Assembly (NCBI GenBank): GCA_002306745.1
Contig: DBSW01000194.1
Span: 1 to 14,994, forward strand
Source of the DNA: Dehalococcoidia bacterium UBA1332
GTDB lineage: Bacteria > Chloroflexota > Dehalococcoidia > Lucifugimonadales > Lucifugimonadaceae
DNA: 14,994 nt
Direction: 5' to 3'
The translations under genes were made by a program, and so were the position numbers. The notes under the pieces were generated by a model. It did no database searches. It saw only the letters and a program-made list of their open reading frames with translations, and was not told where the DNA came from. Shown here one piece after another: positions 7,241 to 14,994 of this stretch (its first letter is position 1; the number at the start of each line of letters is the position of its first letter).

Positions 7241-8335
7241 CTAAACAAGATCAAAAGGAATTTCAAACTCAGCACATATGTCGCGGAACCAGTCAATCAC
7301 CTCAGGGTGAAGCGGTATGCCCGTCTCTCGACGCTCAATTCTTACCTCATGTTCGGGTAAGCCCGCATATAAAACTCGCTCTTCACCCGGCATAGGTCGC
7401 GTATCCGCGAGCCCCTTCAACATACCATCCATGTTCTCCTTAAACTCTTCAACATCTCCAAAAGCATCAACAGAATAAGCAGCAACGAAATGCCCTCGAC
7501 GCGTACGTTCCAATGACCCGAACCCTGGTGCAAATGACAGTTGCCCACAAAGGATATCTACCATTACACCTAGACCGTAACCCTTGTGAGATCCTAGCTC
7601 TCGGGTTGAACCTAGCGGCAACTGCATCCGCATGGAATTAGCTGCAAAGTCAGCAACAGCGCCGCCATCCATATCTGGTACACCGTCTTCATGAGCAACC
7701 CATCCAGGCGACATACCCTTACCCATCCTATTGGCAAGACCAATCTTATTACCGGCAATAGAAGTCATCGCCGCGTCAAACATAAATGCGGGCTGATTGT
7801 TACCGGGTGCTGCAAAAGCGATCGGATTTGTTCCGATTTGAGCCTCAGCCCCGAAAGTCGGAACCATAGCCTTGCCACCGGCTGTCATACACCATCCGAT
7901 CATATCTTGATCGGCAGCCATCATTGCGTGATACCCTGCAGCCCCAAGATGACCTGAATTTCTCACTGACACAACGCCAGTCCCAACGTCTTTGGCTTTT
8001 TGTATCGCGATATCCATAGCCTTAGGAGCAATCATCAAACCTAGACCCCCGTCACCATCAATGGTTGCAGTGGAAGGAGTCTCCTTAATGATTTGTATTT
8101 TGGGAGTCGGATTTAAAGAATCTGAATTGTATTGAGCGACATAAGAGCGCAGCATGTTTGAAACACCATGAGTATCAATCCCACTCTCGTCAGCAAACAT
8201 AAGAACATCAGCACCTAACTGCGCCTCTGCCTCTGGCACACCACACTTAATAAATACTTGTTCTGTAGCATTTCGCAGTTTGCTGATTTCAACTAAAACT
8301 GCCACATCATCCGGCACCTTAAAGTGCTTTAACAA
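7241..8335 (-). CDS. Ldh2/MDH2-family NAD(P)-dependent oxidoreductase (malate/L-lactate/ureidoglycolate dehydrogenase type)
   Basis: Oxidises a 2-hydroxy acid, or reduces the corresponding 2-oxo or imino acid, with a nicotinamide cofactor in the unusual non-Rossmann fold of this family; 364 residues, normal length. Visible signatures: DESGIDTHG (49-57, catalytic-region His56), RNSGHLGAAGYHAMMA (125-140, with His129), GTNPIAFAAPG (168-178) and GSHKGYGL (248-255). The start is TTG at 8335-8333, supported by GAGAGG six bases upstream. The family covers malate, lactate, ureidoglycolate, 2,3-diketogulonate and pyrroline-carboxylate reductases, and the sequence alone does not settle which. Single gene on the minus strand. 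Confidence 0.92.
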   Translation of the reverse strand: MLKHFKVPDDVAVLVEISKLRNATEQVFIKCGVPEAEAQLGADVLMFADESGIDTHGVSNMLRSYVAQYNSDSLNPTPKIQIIKETPSTATIDGDGGLGLMIAPKAMDIAIQKAKDVGTGVVSVRNSGHLGAAGYHAMMAADQDMIGWCMTAGGKAMVPTFGAEAQIGTNPIAFAAPGNNQPAFMFDAAMTSIAGNKIGLANRMGKGMSPGWVAHEDGVPDMDGGAVADFAANSMRMQLPLGSTRELGSHKGYGLGVMVDILCGQLSFAPGFGSLERTRRGHFVAAYSVDAFGDVEEFKENMDGMLKGLADTRPMPGEERVLYAGLPEHEVRIERRETGIPLHPEVIDWFRDICAEFEIPFDLV

Positions 8336-8341
8336 TTCAAA

Positions 8342-8347
8342 CCTCTC
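8342..8347 (-). promoter_or_regulatory. Shine-Dalgarno site of the Ldh2-type gene
   Basis: GAGAGG on the minus strand, six bases upstream of the TTG at 8335-8333. It supports this TTG over a nearby out-of-frame TTG at 8340-8338. Confidence 0.7.
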
Positions 8348-8511
8348 AATTAGATCAAAGTTTTACAGACTGACTAACCGCCGAAATACTAGCATCAAAA
8401 TCACCATCATAAAGATTAATTAAGACACACGACATGTTATTTACTAGTCCGAGAGTATCCAGAATTAAATTGACAAATCGTTACAATCTTCCATCAGCTG
8501 ATAAAAAGTTA

Positions 8512-8587
<76 letters not shown>

Positions 8588-8671
8588 TAAACGATATTTA
8601 CAAAAATTAATTTACGCAAAGTCCTGATAAAACTACGGTATTTTTGTATACAAATTGTAATTTTGTTAAAC

Positions 8672-8710
8672 AAAAAAACGAGCAATGGGGCTTCATCCAT
8701 CACCCGTTGC
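8672..8710 (-). terminator. Rho-independent terminator of the transketolase-like gene
   Basis: On the minus strand an eight-pair stem, GCAACGGG (8710-8703) with CCCATTGC (8689-8682, one G-U pair), encloses a 13-nt loop and is followed, three bases later, by seven T residues (8678-8672). It lies 33 nt past the stop of the minus-strand gene ending at 8743, in the right orientation to end its transcript. Confidence 0.8.
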
Positions 8711-8742
8711 ACAAATGTCTATAAAACTTTTTGAAATATTAG

Positions 8743-11298
8743 CTAGATACCGTGGCCATTAAATGCCGCTGCCTGCTTTCCTAGCCGATCTTCACGTTCT
8801 TCAGCAAACCGTTTAACGGCGTTGTATATAGACTCCTTATCGAGGTGTGCTTCTTTGATTACATCATCCTCTGTACCGCCACTCAACCATTGGTGGTCCC
8901 AGTCAGAAGTCAGTGAATACTCATCAGTCATAGGGCCAACACCAGACACAGGCCAAACTCTGCGAGTCCCGGTAGTAACAACCATCAGGTCAAACTTTTC
9001 TGCGTCGCTTAGTACACTCTTTTTATACTCCGTCGGTTGACGATCGAACAATTCTTCACTGATACAAGCAATAACTTTTACGTTTACACCGGCCTCTTCC
9101 AGCCTAGACAAAGTAGCAACCAAGTTAACAGTCGAACTAGAACCTTGTGAAAGCACGACACCGTGCCTAGGCTTGTCTGAATCATAGTCCTTTATCACGT
9201 AAAAACCCTTTGCAGCTGCAAGCGGATCTGAATCGGCAAAAGTTGAACGATCTGCTACAGCAAAATCTGGTCTGGCAACCTCCATAACAATAACGCCTAC
9301 CTTCGGATCACGGGCAGCTATTTCGGCTGCTGCGAAATATCCAGGTGCAACATCGTTGTAATCCCAAAAACTTAGAACAATAACTTGACCCTTCGGAAAA
9401 AGCTTCCATACCTGCGGAGCAAAAATTCCAAAGTGCGTTCTAGCGTCCGCCGCTGTCTCAGGACCTGAATGCCCAGCTAAAACGTGAGCGACACCCATAC
9501 GGAATGGAGAATCCTGATTCTGTTGGCTCCATACCCTAAGAGGAAGGTACATTAGCGGTGTAAAAGCTCCATATGTCCCTGAAATAGACCAAACACCATT
9601 GAATTTTTCTGGATCTTTCGAGAGGGTTTGACTGGTAAATCCGACGGCTGTCAACGCATTTCCCGCCTCTTGTATCGGAGCCTTCAAACGTGTACCGGCC
9701 ATGTTGTCTAGCGGGTCATAGTGTCCCCATATAGAACCATGATCCACGTTAATCGATTCGGCCAAGTCAGCAGCCACAATGACAAAGCGATTATCTGTTA
9801 CATAGTTCGCCCATTTAATTATTTCTGAAATCGCCCTGCGTGTGCCCTTAACTGCACCGGGTTCCTCGAATAATGTAACTGCCAAATCCTTCTTCTCACC
9901 TGTAATGTGATTCTCGGCCGTAACTGTAGTCGCCTCAGTAGGCAGATTTTCTACACGCAGTCGATCATCCAGAAAAGGATCTACCTCAGATTGCACCTTG
10001 AGCGGCAATTCTTCCTTAACCTGGTCTCCGATTTCAACCAAGCGGTCAGCAAGCCAATCACCTAATCCATCTTGGTCAAGGACTGAAAGCGCAATATCTA
10101 TGTTGGTTTTCAACTGAATCAATCGATCTCTATTATCAGAAACTGCTCCTTCCCTAATCCCCTCAAATGTGACCCCATACTTATCTTCAAATGAGGTAGC
10201 TAACGCCTGGAAGTAATCACCATTCATAGGCATACCATATGCGTGACTGGCGTGATCAACAACTTGAGTTATGCCACCGGGGAGCATACCGTTTTTAGCT
10301 CCGGGCCAGAATCCTTTGACTGTATTTCCAATGACAATCATAGGACGACGATCTGTCTCATCCCAGTCTTCCATCGCCTTCAGTGCGCCAACCACCTGGT
10401 CGTAGTCGGTAGCGTTATCAACCTTGATAACATTCCAACCGTATGCAGACCACTGGTTGGCAATGTCATAACTCTCCTCTTTAACCACCGAACCAATAAG
10501 TTCATCGTCAATCCCAGCATTGTTGTAAGACATTAATACCCGAAGACGTTTACCTACTCGCTGGGCTACTGCTTGAGTCTTAAATTCCTGAGAGTGACCT
10601 GAAGTAAGGGCAAACTCACCTTCAACGGCAATAATTTTCAATGACGGGTCTGCACCCATCATGTCCCAAAATGCTGCCTTACCTGCAGCCGTAGCTATAC
10701 CTACCCCTGAAGGACCACCGTTTACGTCATTCGTAAGATCTGTGGTCTCGGAGTGACCTGAAAGAGCACGTATTCCTCGAACCTTTGCCTGAGCAAAAGC
10801 CGGATGATCAGTAAGGTTATTTTCCTGCAGGATGGTATTTAGTGCGCCAGCTCCCCGTCGGAACCCAAGGGAATCTATTGCAAGCATTGAGGTCTTCGGG
10901 TCTGCCTTATAACGTGCATCCCCAGTTGCTTTGTACTTACGATCGAGTGCCTCACCCATCAACATCCATAACGCATATGTGGCAGGTGCGTTATGACCTC
11001 CAGCAAGCATGAACTTGTCAGCGAATGGATGCTTAGGCCGTCGATAGTCAAATGTCATTCCACCATTATCAGGACCAGCAAGGTGGGTAGAAACCGTATA
11101 CGGCATATATGCGGTAGGCCCGCCAAAATGACCGGTCTGGTGATAATTGCACATCAGGACAAACGTCATAGAAGCGACAAAACCTATGTCTTCCAATCGC
11201 CCCTTGCCATAATCCGGTATTTGAACCTGCGTATCGGTCAAAACCGGACTTGTTGATGACTCGTGAATATTGACGGTTGAGCTACCGCTTGATGCCAT
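8743..11298 (-). CDS. transketolase-like thiamine-diphosphate enzyme, 851 residues
   Basis: ThDP-dependent enzyme of the transketolase / homodimeric pyruvate dehydrogenase E1 superfamily, with PP domain (about 30-390), Pyr domain (about 480-680) and C-terminal domain (about 700-851). Seen in the sequence: HQTGHFGG (53-60), AGGHNAPATYALWM (99-112, the transketolase-type substrate-loop His), GGPSGVGIATAAGKA (194-208), VEGEF (225-229) with NN (259-260) in place of the GDG-x-NN cofactor motif, DLAESINVDHGS (511-522) carrying the candidate catalytic Glu514, and AGHSGPETAADAR (608-620), matching the transketolase H-D/G-P-T-H segment. At 851 residues it is longer than standard transketolase (about 660) and nearer AceE. 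GGGAG lies 11 nt before the ATG. It is divergent from the ALDH gene. The substrate is unknown; I would not call it TktA. Confidence 0.85.
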   Translation of the reverse strand: MASSGSSTVNIHESSTSPVLTDTQVQIPDYGKGRLEDIGFVASMTFVLMCNYHQTGHFGGPTAYMPYTVSTHLAGPDNGGMTFDYRRPKHPFADKFMLAGGHNAPATYALWMLMGEALDRKYKATGDARYKADPKTSMLAIDSLGFRRGAGALNTILQENNLTDHPAFAQAKVRGIRALSGHSETTDLTNDVNGGPSGVGIATAAGKAAFWDMMGADPSLKIIAVEGEFALTSGHSQEFKTQAVAQRVGKRLRVLMSYNNAGIDDELIGSVVKEESYDIANQWSAYGWNVIKVDNATDYDQVVGALKAMEDWDETDRRPMIVIGNTVKGFWPGAKNGMLPGGITQVVDHASHAYGMPMNGDYFQALATSFEDKYGVTFEGIREGAVSDNRDRLIQLKTNIDIALSVLDQDGLGDWLADRLVEIGDQVKEELPLKVQSEVDPFLDDRLRVENLPTEATTVTAENHITGEKKDLAVTLFEEPGAVKGTRRAISEIIKWANYVTDNRFVIVAADLAESINVDHGSIWGHYDPLDNMAGTRLKAPIQEAGNALTAVGFTSQTLSKDPEKFNGVWSISGTYGAFTPLMYLPLRVWSQQNQDSPFRMGVAHVLAGHSGPETAADARTHFGIFAPQVWKLFPKGQVIVLSFWDYNDVAPGYFAAAEIAARDPKVGVIVMEVARPDFAVADRSTFADSDPLAAAKGFYVIKDYDSDKPRHGVVLSQGSSSTVNLVATLSRLEEAGVNVKVIACISEELFDRQPTEYKKSVLSDAEKFDLMVVTTGTRRVWPVSGVGPMTDEYSLTSDWDHQWLSGGTEDDVIKEAHLDKESIYNAVKRFAEEREDRLGKQAAAFNGHGI

Positions 11299-11533
11299 TC
11301 GTTCGATTACTCCCAGTTACTACACACATATATATGACTTTAGTGTCACGCTTATACCGCGTAACTCGCGAAACATTCATTGCGACAGAATATCTTCGAT
11401 TCTCCTAACACGCCAGCCCGAAAACGAATAACAACTGACGTCGCAACGCGATAATTAGATTATGGTGTACCTTCTAACATTTAAATTTAATCCTATATAA
11501 CTAACAAAAAACTAACAGGTAAACACAGAAAAT

Positions 11534-13033
11534 ATGACTGCGAACCCGTCAACGAAAACCTACAAGAATTTCATAAATGGCGTTTGGACAGATTCCGTAA
11601 CAGGCCAAACATACCCAGTGTTTAATCCAGCCCATACCGCCGATATCGTTGGACATTTCCAGTCCAGCATCCCGCAGGACGCTGAAAACGCCGTCGATTC
11701 AGCCTATGAAGCATCAAAAGAATGGGCAAAAATGCCTGCGCCGCAAAGAGGCGCGATTCTATACCGAGCACTTGGCATTATGGAGCGACGGTCAAGGGAA
11801 TTAGCGGAAGCAATCACAATCGAAGAAGGCAAGCCAATTGCAGATGCTATCGGTGAAGTGAAGCGAGCGATGAATATCATCGAATACGCTGCAGGAGAAG
11901 GCCGGCGATTGTTCGGCTATACAACCCCTTCGGAATTACCCGACACCGTAGCCTATACAATCAAGCGTCCGATTGGCGTAGTAGCACTAATTACTCCTTG
12001 GAATTTTCCTCTGGCAATACCGGCGTGGAAGCTAGCCCCTTGTCTTATAGCCGGAAACACCGTGATCTATAAACCCGCATCATCAACTCCGTTATCCGCA
12101 GTAAAGCTTGTCGAAGTATTTGAGGAAGCAGGACTACCAACGGGTGTGCTGAATCTCGTGACTGGGCCAGGAGGATCAGTAGGTAATACGCTTATCGAAG
12201 ATCCACGTGTTGGAGGAATTTCTTTCACTGGTTCAACGGAAATTGGCACTCAAATAAGTACACGAGCTTCGGAACTCCTCAAAAAAGTTCAGTGTGAGAT
12301 GGGTGGTAAGAACGCTGCAATCATCTTGAAGGACGCCGACCTAGACAAAGCCGTTTCAGGGGTAGTCAGCGGTGCTTTTGGTTCAACAGGTCAAAGATGT
12401 ACCGCAACTTCACGAGTAATAGTTGAAGAAGCGATTTACGACGATTTCATGTCATTACTGATTAAGCAGACAGCGGCCTTATCTATCGGCGACGGCATGA
12501 ACGAAAAAAATGACATTGCTCCCCTATCCTCTCAAAACCAGATCAATACGGTCCTTGAATATATAGGGATAGGAACTGAAGAAGGTGCAAAACTAAAATA
12601 CGGAGGCAATCAATTAAGAGACGGAGAATTCTCAGAAGGCTACTACGTCCAACCTACAATTTTCGAAGATGTCAAATCCGACATGCGAATAGCCCAAGAA
12701 GAAATCTTCGGACCAGTTTTAACAGTCTTCCGCGCCTCTAATGCCAAAGACGCTATAAAAATCAACAACAATGTCCAATTTGGACTTTCATCCTCAATAT
12801 ACACACAGAACTTAGTAAAAGCTCACGAATACATTAATACAGCGCAAACCGGGATGGTCCATGTCAACGCGCCTACTCTCGGTGGAGAAGTTCACCTGCC
12901 GTTTGGCGGACTAGGAGCATCTGGAACCGGTCAGAGAGAGCAAGGAATCGAAGGATTTGAGTTTTTTAGCGAAACCGTGACCGTATATATAGATCATTCA
13001 TCAGGAGCCAAAGAACGGTCAAGATTCATCTAA
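11534..13033 (+). CDS. NAD(P)-dependent aldehyde dehydrogenase (succinate/2-oxoglutarate semialdehyde dehydrogenase-like)
   Basis: Oxidises an aldehyde to a carboxylate; 499 residues, typical of the ALDH superfamily. Conserved elements: TPWNFPL with oxyanion-hole Asn157, KPASSTPLSA (180-189), FTGSTEIG (231-238, cofactor loop), general base Glu255 in CEMGGKN, nucleophile Cys289 in GQRCTATSR, and EEIFGPV (389-395). The GQRCTATSR and EMGGKN versions resemble the 2-oxoglutarate-semialdehyde (dioxovalerate) branch, which finishes non-phosphorylated sugar-acid pathways. That would fit the enolase-superfamily dehydratase candidate further along, but the substrate is inference. The ATG has only a weak AGG 14 nt upstream. 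It is divergent from the transketolase-like gene over 235 AT-rich nt, and a tRNA-Arg gene follows 32 nt after the stop. Confidence 0.93.
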   Translation: MTANPSTKTYKNFINGVWTDSVTGQTYPVFNPAHTADIVGHFQSSIPQDAENAVDSAYEASKEWAKMPAPQRGAILYRALGIMERRSRELAEAITIEEGKPIADAIGEVKRAMNIIEYAAGEGRRLFGYTTPSELPDTVAYTIKRPIGVVALITPWNFPLAIPAWKLAPCLIAGNTVIYKPASSTPLSAVKLVEVFEEAGLPTGVLNLVTGPGGSVGNTLIEDPRVGGISFTGSTEIGTQISTRASELLKKVQCEMGGKNAAIILKDADLDKAVSGVVSGAFGSTGQRCTATSRVIVEEAIYDDFMSLLIKQTAALSIGDGMNEKNDIAPLSSQNQINTVLEYIGIGTEEGAKLKYGGNQLRDGEFSEGYYVQPTIFEDVKSDMRIAQEEIFGPVLTVFRASNAKDAIKINNNVQFGLSSSIYTQNLVKAHEYINTAQTGMVHVNAPTLGGEVHLPFGGLGASGTGQREQGIEGFEFFSETVTVYIDHSSGAKERSRFI

Positions 13034-13065
13034 AATTCATTACGACGACGTAGAATATAGCCCAA

Positions 13066-13141
13066 GCCCCTGTAGCTCAGTGGATAGAGCAGCGGTTTCC
13101 TAAACCGCGTGTCGCGTGTTCGATTCACGCCAGGGGTACCA
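13066..13141 (+). tRNA. tRNA-Arg, anticodon CCT
   Basis: Cloverleaf: acceptor GCCCCTG (13066-13072) pairs with CAGGGGT (13131-13137) with a terminal G-U. The D-arm is GCTC/GAGC. The anticodon stem GCGGT/ACCGC holds loop TTCCTAA, anticodon CCT at 13099-13101. A T-arm with TTCGATT is present and the CCA is encoded (13139-13141). It reads AGG arginine codons. Confidence 0.97.
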
Positions 13142-13158
13142 CTACAGCCCACATTAGA

Positions 13159-13189
13159 TCGGCTGATTTAAGATTACGTTTTCAGCCGA
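13159..13189. repeat. 8-bp perfect inverted repeat downstream of tRNA-Arg
   Basis: TCGGCTGA (13159-13166) and TCAGCCGA (13182-13189) pair perfectly around a 15-nt loop, 17 nt after the tRNA end and 75 nt past the stop of the minus-strand RraA-like gene. Between convergent transcripts this is the natural place for a bidirectional terminator, but no T-run follows on either strand, so it is listed only as a hairpin. Confidence 0.5.
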
Positions 13190-13263
13190 CATTGAAGTTT
13201 AAAGATGTAGTCCCAACGATTTGTTAGATAATTACTTCATAGTTAAGCGCAATAGAGCAATCA

Positions 13264-14010
13264 CTACTTACCGTTAGATTTCTTCCATTCTTCGTACTCG
13301 GGTCGAGCCGCATCGGTAAGAGGATAGTAACGTCTTAAGTCACCACCTTTCTCCAACTTTTCACGACTAAATTCTTCCCATTCAGCATGAACTTGCCCAC
13401 TCGCAGCCAATTCTTCGGCGAGGTGTATCGGTACAACTACAACACCGTCATCGTCAGCAATAATGATGTCACCAGGGGCAACGTATGTCCCTCCGACCGC
13501 AACAGGTACGTTCACAGCGTAAGGAAAAATTTCCGTTTGGGTATGAAAATTCGGTGTAACACCCTTCAACCATAAACCAAGTCCTTGAGGTCGCTCAGGG
13601 TAGTCACGGATGCAACCATCAACCACAACACCCACGCCACCAGCACCTTTGAAATAGGTGAGCATCATGTTGCCAAAAACACCACTCGTCATACTGCCAC
13701 GAGCGTCAACAACAACTACATCGCCTGACTGTGCTTGATATAGGGCATGCCTATGCAATTGCAACTCAGGGTCCGTGTATTCGCCATCAGCATATACATC
13801 GTCGCGCTTTGGCATGAACTGCAAAGTAAGTGCGGGGCCAACCACCTTAGTGCCTGGCGTATAAGAAGTCGGACCAGGAATAAAGCAGTTCGAAACACCA
13901 AGCTTATTGAGATCACCAGCAGCGGTAGCAGAACTTACATGTTCGTACAGCTTGTCAATTAGTTCTTTAGACGGCCGCTGTATATCTTGAATATCTTTAG
14001 GATCTTGCAT
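13264..14010 (-). CDS. RraA-like protein (4-hydroxy-4-methyl-2-oxoglutarate aldolase / dimethylmenaquinone methyltransferase family)
   Basis: Protein of 248 residues with the RraA fold. Family members include the RNase E inhibitor RraA and class II HMG/oxaloacetate aldolases. The aldolase-type active-site block is intact: a glycine-rich GVFGNMM (110-116), then GVGVVVDGCIRDYPE with Arg135-Asp136, matching the Arg-Asp pair that binds substrate and metal in HMG aldolase. The downstream GDIIIADDDGVVVVP (180-194) is also typical. With the Arg-Asp pair present, and about 30 residues of C-terminal extension rich in charged residues beyond a minimal RraA, an aldolase or decarboxylase is more likely than an RNase regulator. 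The ATG at 14010 has AAGGA about 13 nt upstream, a long spacing. It stands alone, with 296 nt of non-coding DNA upstream. Confidence 0.88.
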   Translation of the reverse strand: MQDPKDIQDIQRPSKELIDKLYEHVSSATAAGDLNKLGVSNCFIPGPTSYTPGTKVVGPALTLQFMPKRDDVYADGEYTDPELQLHRHALYQAQSGDVVVVDARGSMTSGVFGNMMLTYFKGAGGVGVVVDGCIRDYPERPQGLGLWLKGVTPNFHTQTEIFPYAVNVPVAVGGTYVAPGDIIIADDDGVVVVPIHLAEELAASGQVHAEWEEFSREKLEKGGDLRRYYPLTDAARPEYEEWKKSNGK

Positions 14011-14306
14011 TGCAGTTGTTATTTCCTTATCGCTATTGCTGGATAAATCATAGAACGATATCTGCTAACCGCAAAGGTATAAATAGAAAACAATTTTCAT
14101 AATATTAGACAAACACCGACATCACTTAGCTTAGGAATATGTGTTGTTTAGCTTTCGATCCAAGAACACTAATCACCTATTCAATCAACTGCAAGTGTTA
14201 ACACACTAGCTTTCTCGTTTGTCAATGAAATATAAGATTTTTCAAACTTTTTTTTGCATAACTATTTCCCGTTCACGCTAACAATATTGACGCAAATTAG
14301 AACAAG
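14011..14306. other. intergenic region upstream of the RraA-like gene
   Basis: AT-rich 296 nt between the RraA-like start and the ClpS-like stop, both on the minus strand. It should hold the promoter of the RraA-like gene. I see an eight-T run near 14250 on the plus strand and no gene, tRNA or convincing hairpin. Confidence 0.4.
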
Positions 14307-14630
14307 TCACCAACCTGGTTCAACATCACAGTTGAGTTGAAGAGTTCGGAACGAATTTCGATACTCTATCGCTTGATTCCTATCACAAAGAATAACAACT
14401 CCTTTGCCTGTATTGTGAGTTTCCATCATGATTAGAGTAGCTTCAGCAATAGAAAGCTCCGGAACTATTTTCAGAAGCGCCCAGACAACATAATCCATTG
14501 AGTGGTGTTCATCGTTAAACAGTACGACTGCCCATCGTTCAGTTCCGTACTTATCAAGCTCGCGCAATTCTTCGGGTATTCCAAAAGGCAATACCTCACG
14601 TTCTGAACGAGTAACAGCAACATATTCCAC
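14307..14630 (-). CDS. clpS: ClpS-like ATP-dependent protease adaptor
   Basis: Small adaptor that delivers N-degron substrates to ClpA/ClpC for ClpP proteolysis. The ClpS core is clear: RWAVVLFNDEHHSMDYVVWAL, then IAEATLIMMETHNTGKGVV, and a C-terminal helix. In the degron pocket the usual N-D-D-x-T is N-D-E-H-H, while the downstream Met and His (MMETH) are kept. So one acidic residue is a Glu and the Thr is lost. The open frame reaches 14813, but that would overlap the divergent enolase-superfamily gene by 86 nt. A GTG at 14630 gives 107 residues, near the family norm; a TTG at 14660 with AGAAGAG eight bases upstream is a rival start. The N-terminus is therefore uncertain, while the domain call is good. 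Confidence 0.78.
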   Translation of the reverse strand: MEYVAVTRSEREVLPFGIPEELRELDKYGTERWAVVLFNDEHHSMDYVVWALLKIVPELSIAEATLIMMETHNTGKGVVILCDRNQAIEYRNSFRTLQLNCDVEPGW

Positions 14631-14727
14631 AAAGTTTTCTCTATTGACAGAACCTGACAATAAGGAGACTCTTCTGTAATGATTCTTGGGCGAAAGATTT
14701 TTCAATCGATTTGAGGGCTTCCTATAG

Positions 14728-14994
14728 ATGCACATTACCGACATTAAGCCATATCCAGTATGGGTTGGCACCCGAAACCAGATGCTTGTCAAAATTGAAA
14801 CAGATGAAGGCATTTACGGATGGGGAGAATCTGGACTCTCCAGTCGAGAAATCGGTGTAAAAGGAATTGTCGAGCACTACCGTGAGTTCCTTGTCGGTCG
14901 CGATCCAATGCAGCGAGGTGCTTTATGGCAAGAAATGTATCGTAGCCAGTACTTCGAAGGAGGTCGAACCCTAACTGCAGCAATTTCAGCAATA
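14728..14994 (+). CDS. mandelate racemase/enolase-superfamily enzyme, N-terminal part
   Basis: Translated by hand from the ATG at 14728; 89 codons are in view and the gene runs off the right edge. The beginning matches the N-terminal capping domain of the mandelate racemase/galactonate dehydratase group: I-T-D-I-K-P-Y-P-V, then VKIETDEGIYGWGESG (21-36) and FLVGRDPM (54-61). These enzymes abstract the alpha-proton of a carboxylate using Mg2+, most often to dehydrate sugar acids to 2-keto-3-deoxy acids. The catalytic barrel with the metal ligands lies outside the window, so dehydratase versus racemase or cycloisomerase is open. GAGGG at 14713-14717 stands 10 nt before the ATG. It is divergent from the ClpS-like gene. 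Confidence 0.88.
   Translation, partial: MHITDIKPYPVWVGTRNQMLVKIETDEGIYGWGESGLSSREIGVKGIVEHYREFLVGRDPMQRGALWQEMYRSQYFEGGRTLTAAISAI

Noticed and set aside
8470..8475. Perfect TTGACA (-35-like) before tRNA-Ala
   Set aside because: No acceptable -10 box lies 16-18 nt downstream; TACAAT at 8482-8487 is only 6 nt away, so a promoter cannot be supported.
13066..13189. tRNA-Arg 3' end as an integration site for a mobile element
   Set aside because: No integrase, no direct repeat of the tRNA 3' end and no change in gene style is visible within the window.
14631..14813. N-terminal extension of the ClpS-like frame to 14813
   Set aside because: It overlaps the divergent enolase-superfamily gene, has no ClpS similarity, and would make the protein 168 residues.
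14789..14992. Minus-strand 67-residue frame at the right edge
   Set aside because: Antisense to the clearly coding mandelate racemase/enolase-superfamily N-terminus.

Overview
The window is a piece of a bacterial chromosome, moderately AT-rich, with short spacers, both tRNA genes carrying an encoded CCA, and frequent TTG start codons. The gene content is a C5-pathway heme pair together with M20 peptidase, nucleoside hydrolase, Ldh2-type dehydrogenase, RraA-like, aldehyde dehydrogenase and enolase-superfamily genes. It resembles a marine heterotroph of the SAR202 type (Chloroflexota), a group known for many enolase-superfamily and catabolic paralogues. That assignment is inference from gene content; no marker gene in the window proves it.

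Layout. 1-1866 (minus): hemA followed by hemL (cut by the window edge), the first two enzymes from glutamyl-tRNA to 5-aminolevulinate. 2078-5156 (plus): a two-domain rhodanese, an M20 metallopeptidase and a tandem universal stress protein. 5203-5616 (minus): a small four-helix membrane protein. 5878-7189 (plus): a small unknown protein and a nucleoside hydrolase. 7241-8335 (minus): a malate/L-lactate/ureidoglycolate-type dehydrogenase. 8512-8587: tRNA-Ala(CGC). 8743-11298 (minus): an 851-residue transketolase-like thiamine-diphosphate enzyme with a clear terminator. 11534-13033 (plus): an aldehyde dehydrogenase. 13066-13141: tRNA-Arg(CCT). 13264-14010 (minus): an RraA/HMG-aldolase-like protein. 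14307-14630 (minus): a ClpS-like adaptor. 14728 to the edge (plus): the start of a mandelate racemase/enolase-superfamily enzyme.

The most interesting item is the rhodanese. A TGA at 2807-2809 sits exactly where the catalytic cysteine of the C-terminal rhodanese loop (C-x-x-G-x-R) should be. The frame then continues for 43 more conserved rhodanese codons to a second TGA at 2939-2941. A stable stem-loop with a G-first apical loop lies 17 nt after the TGA, as expected for a bacterial SECIS element. The gene is best read as a selenocysteine-containing sulfurtransferase of 287 residues, not a truncated 243-residue protein. The protein has no cysteine before the TGA and only one after it, near the C-terminus.

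Several of the other enzymes fit oxidation of sugar acids, hydroxy acids and nucleosides: an enolase-superfamily dehydratase candidate, a semialdehyde dehydrogenase-like ALDH, an RraA-like aldolase candidate, an Ldh2-type oxidoreductase and a nucleoside hydrolase. They are not in one operon.
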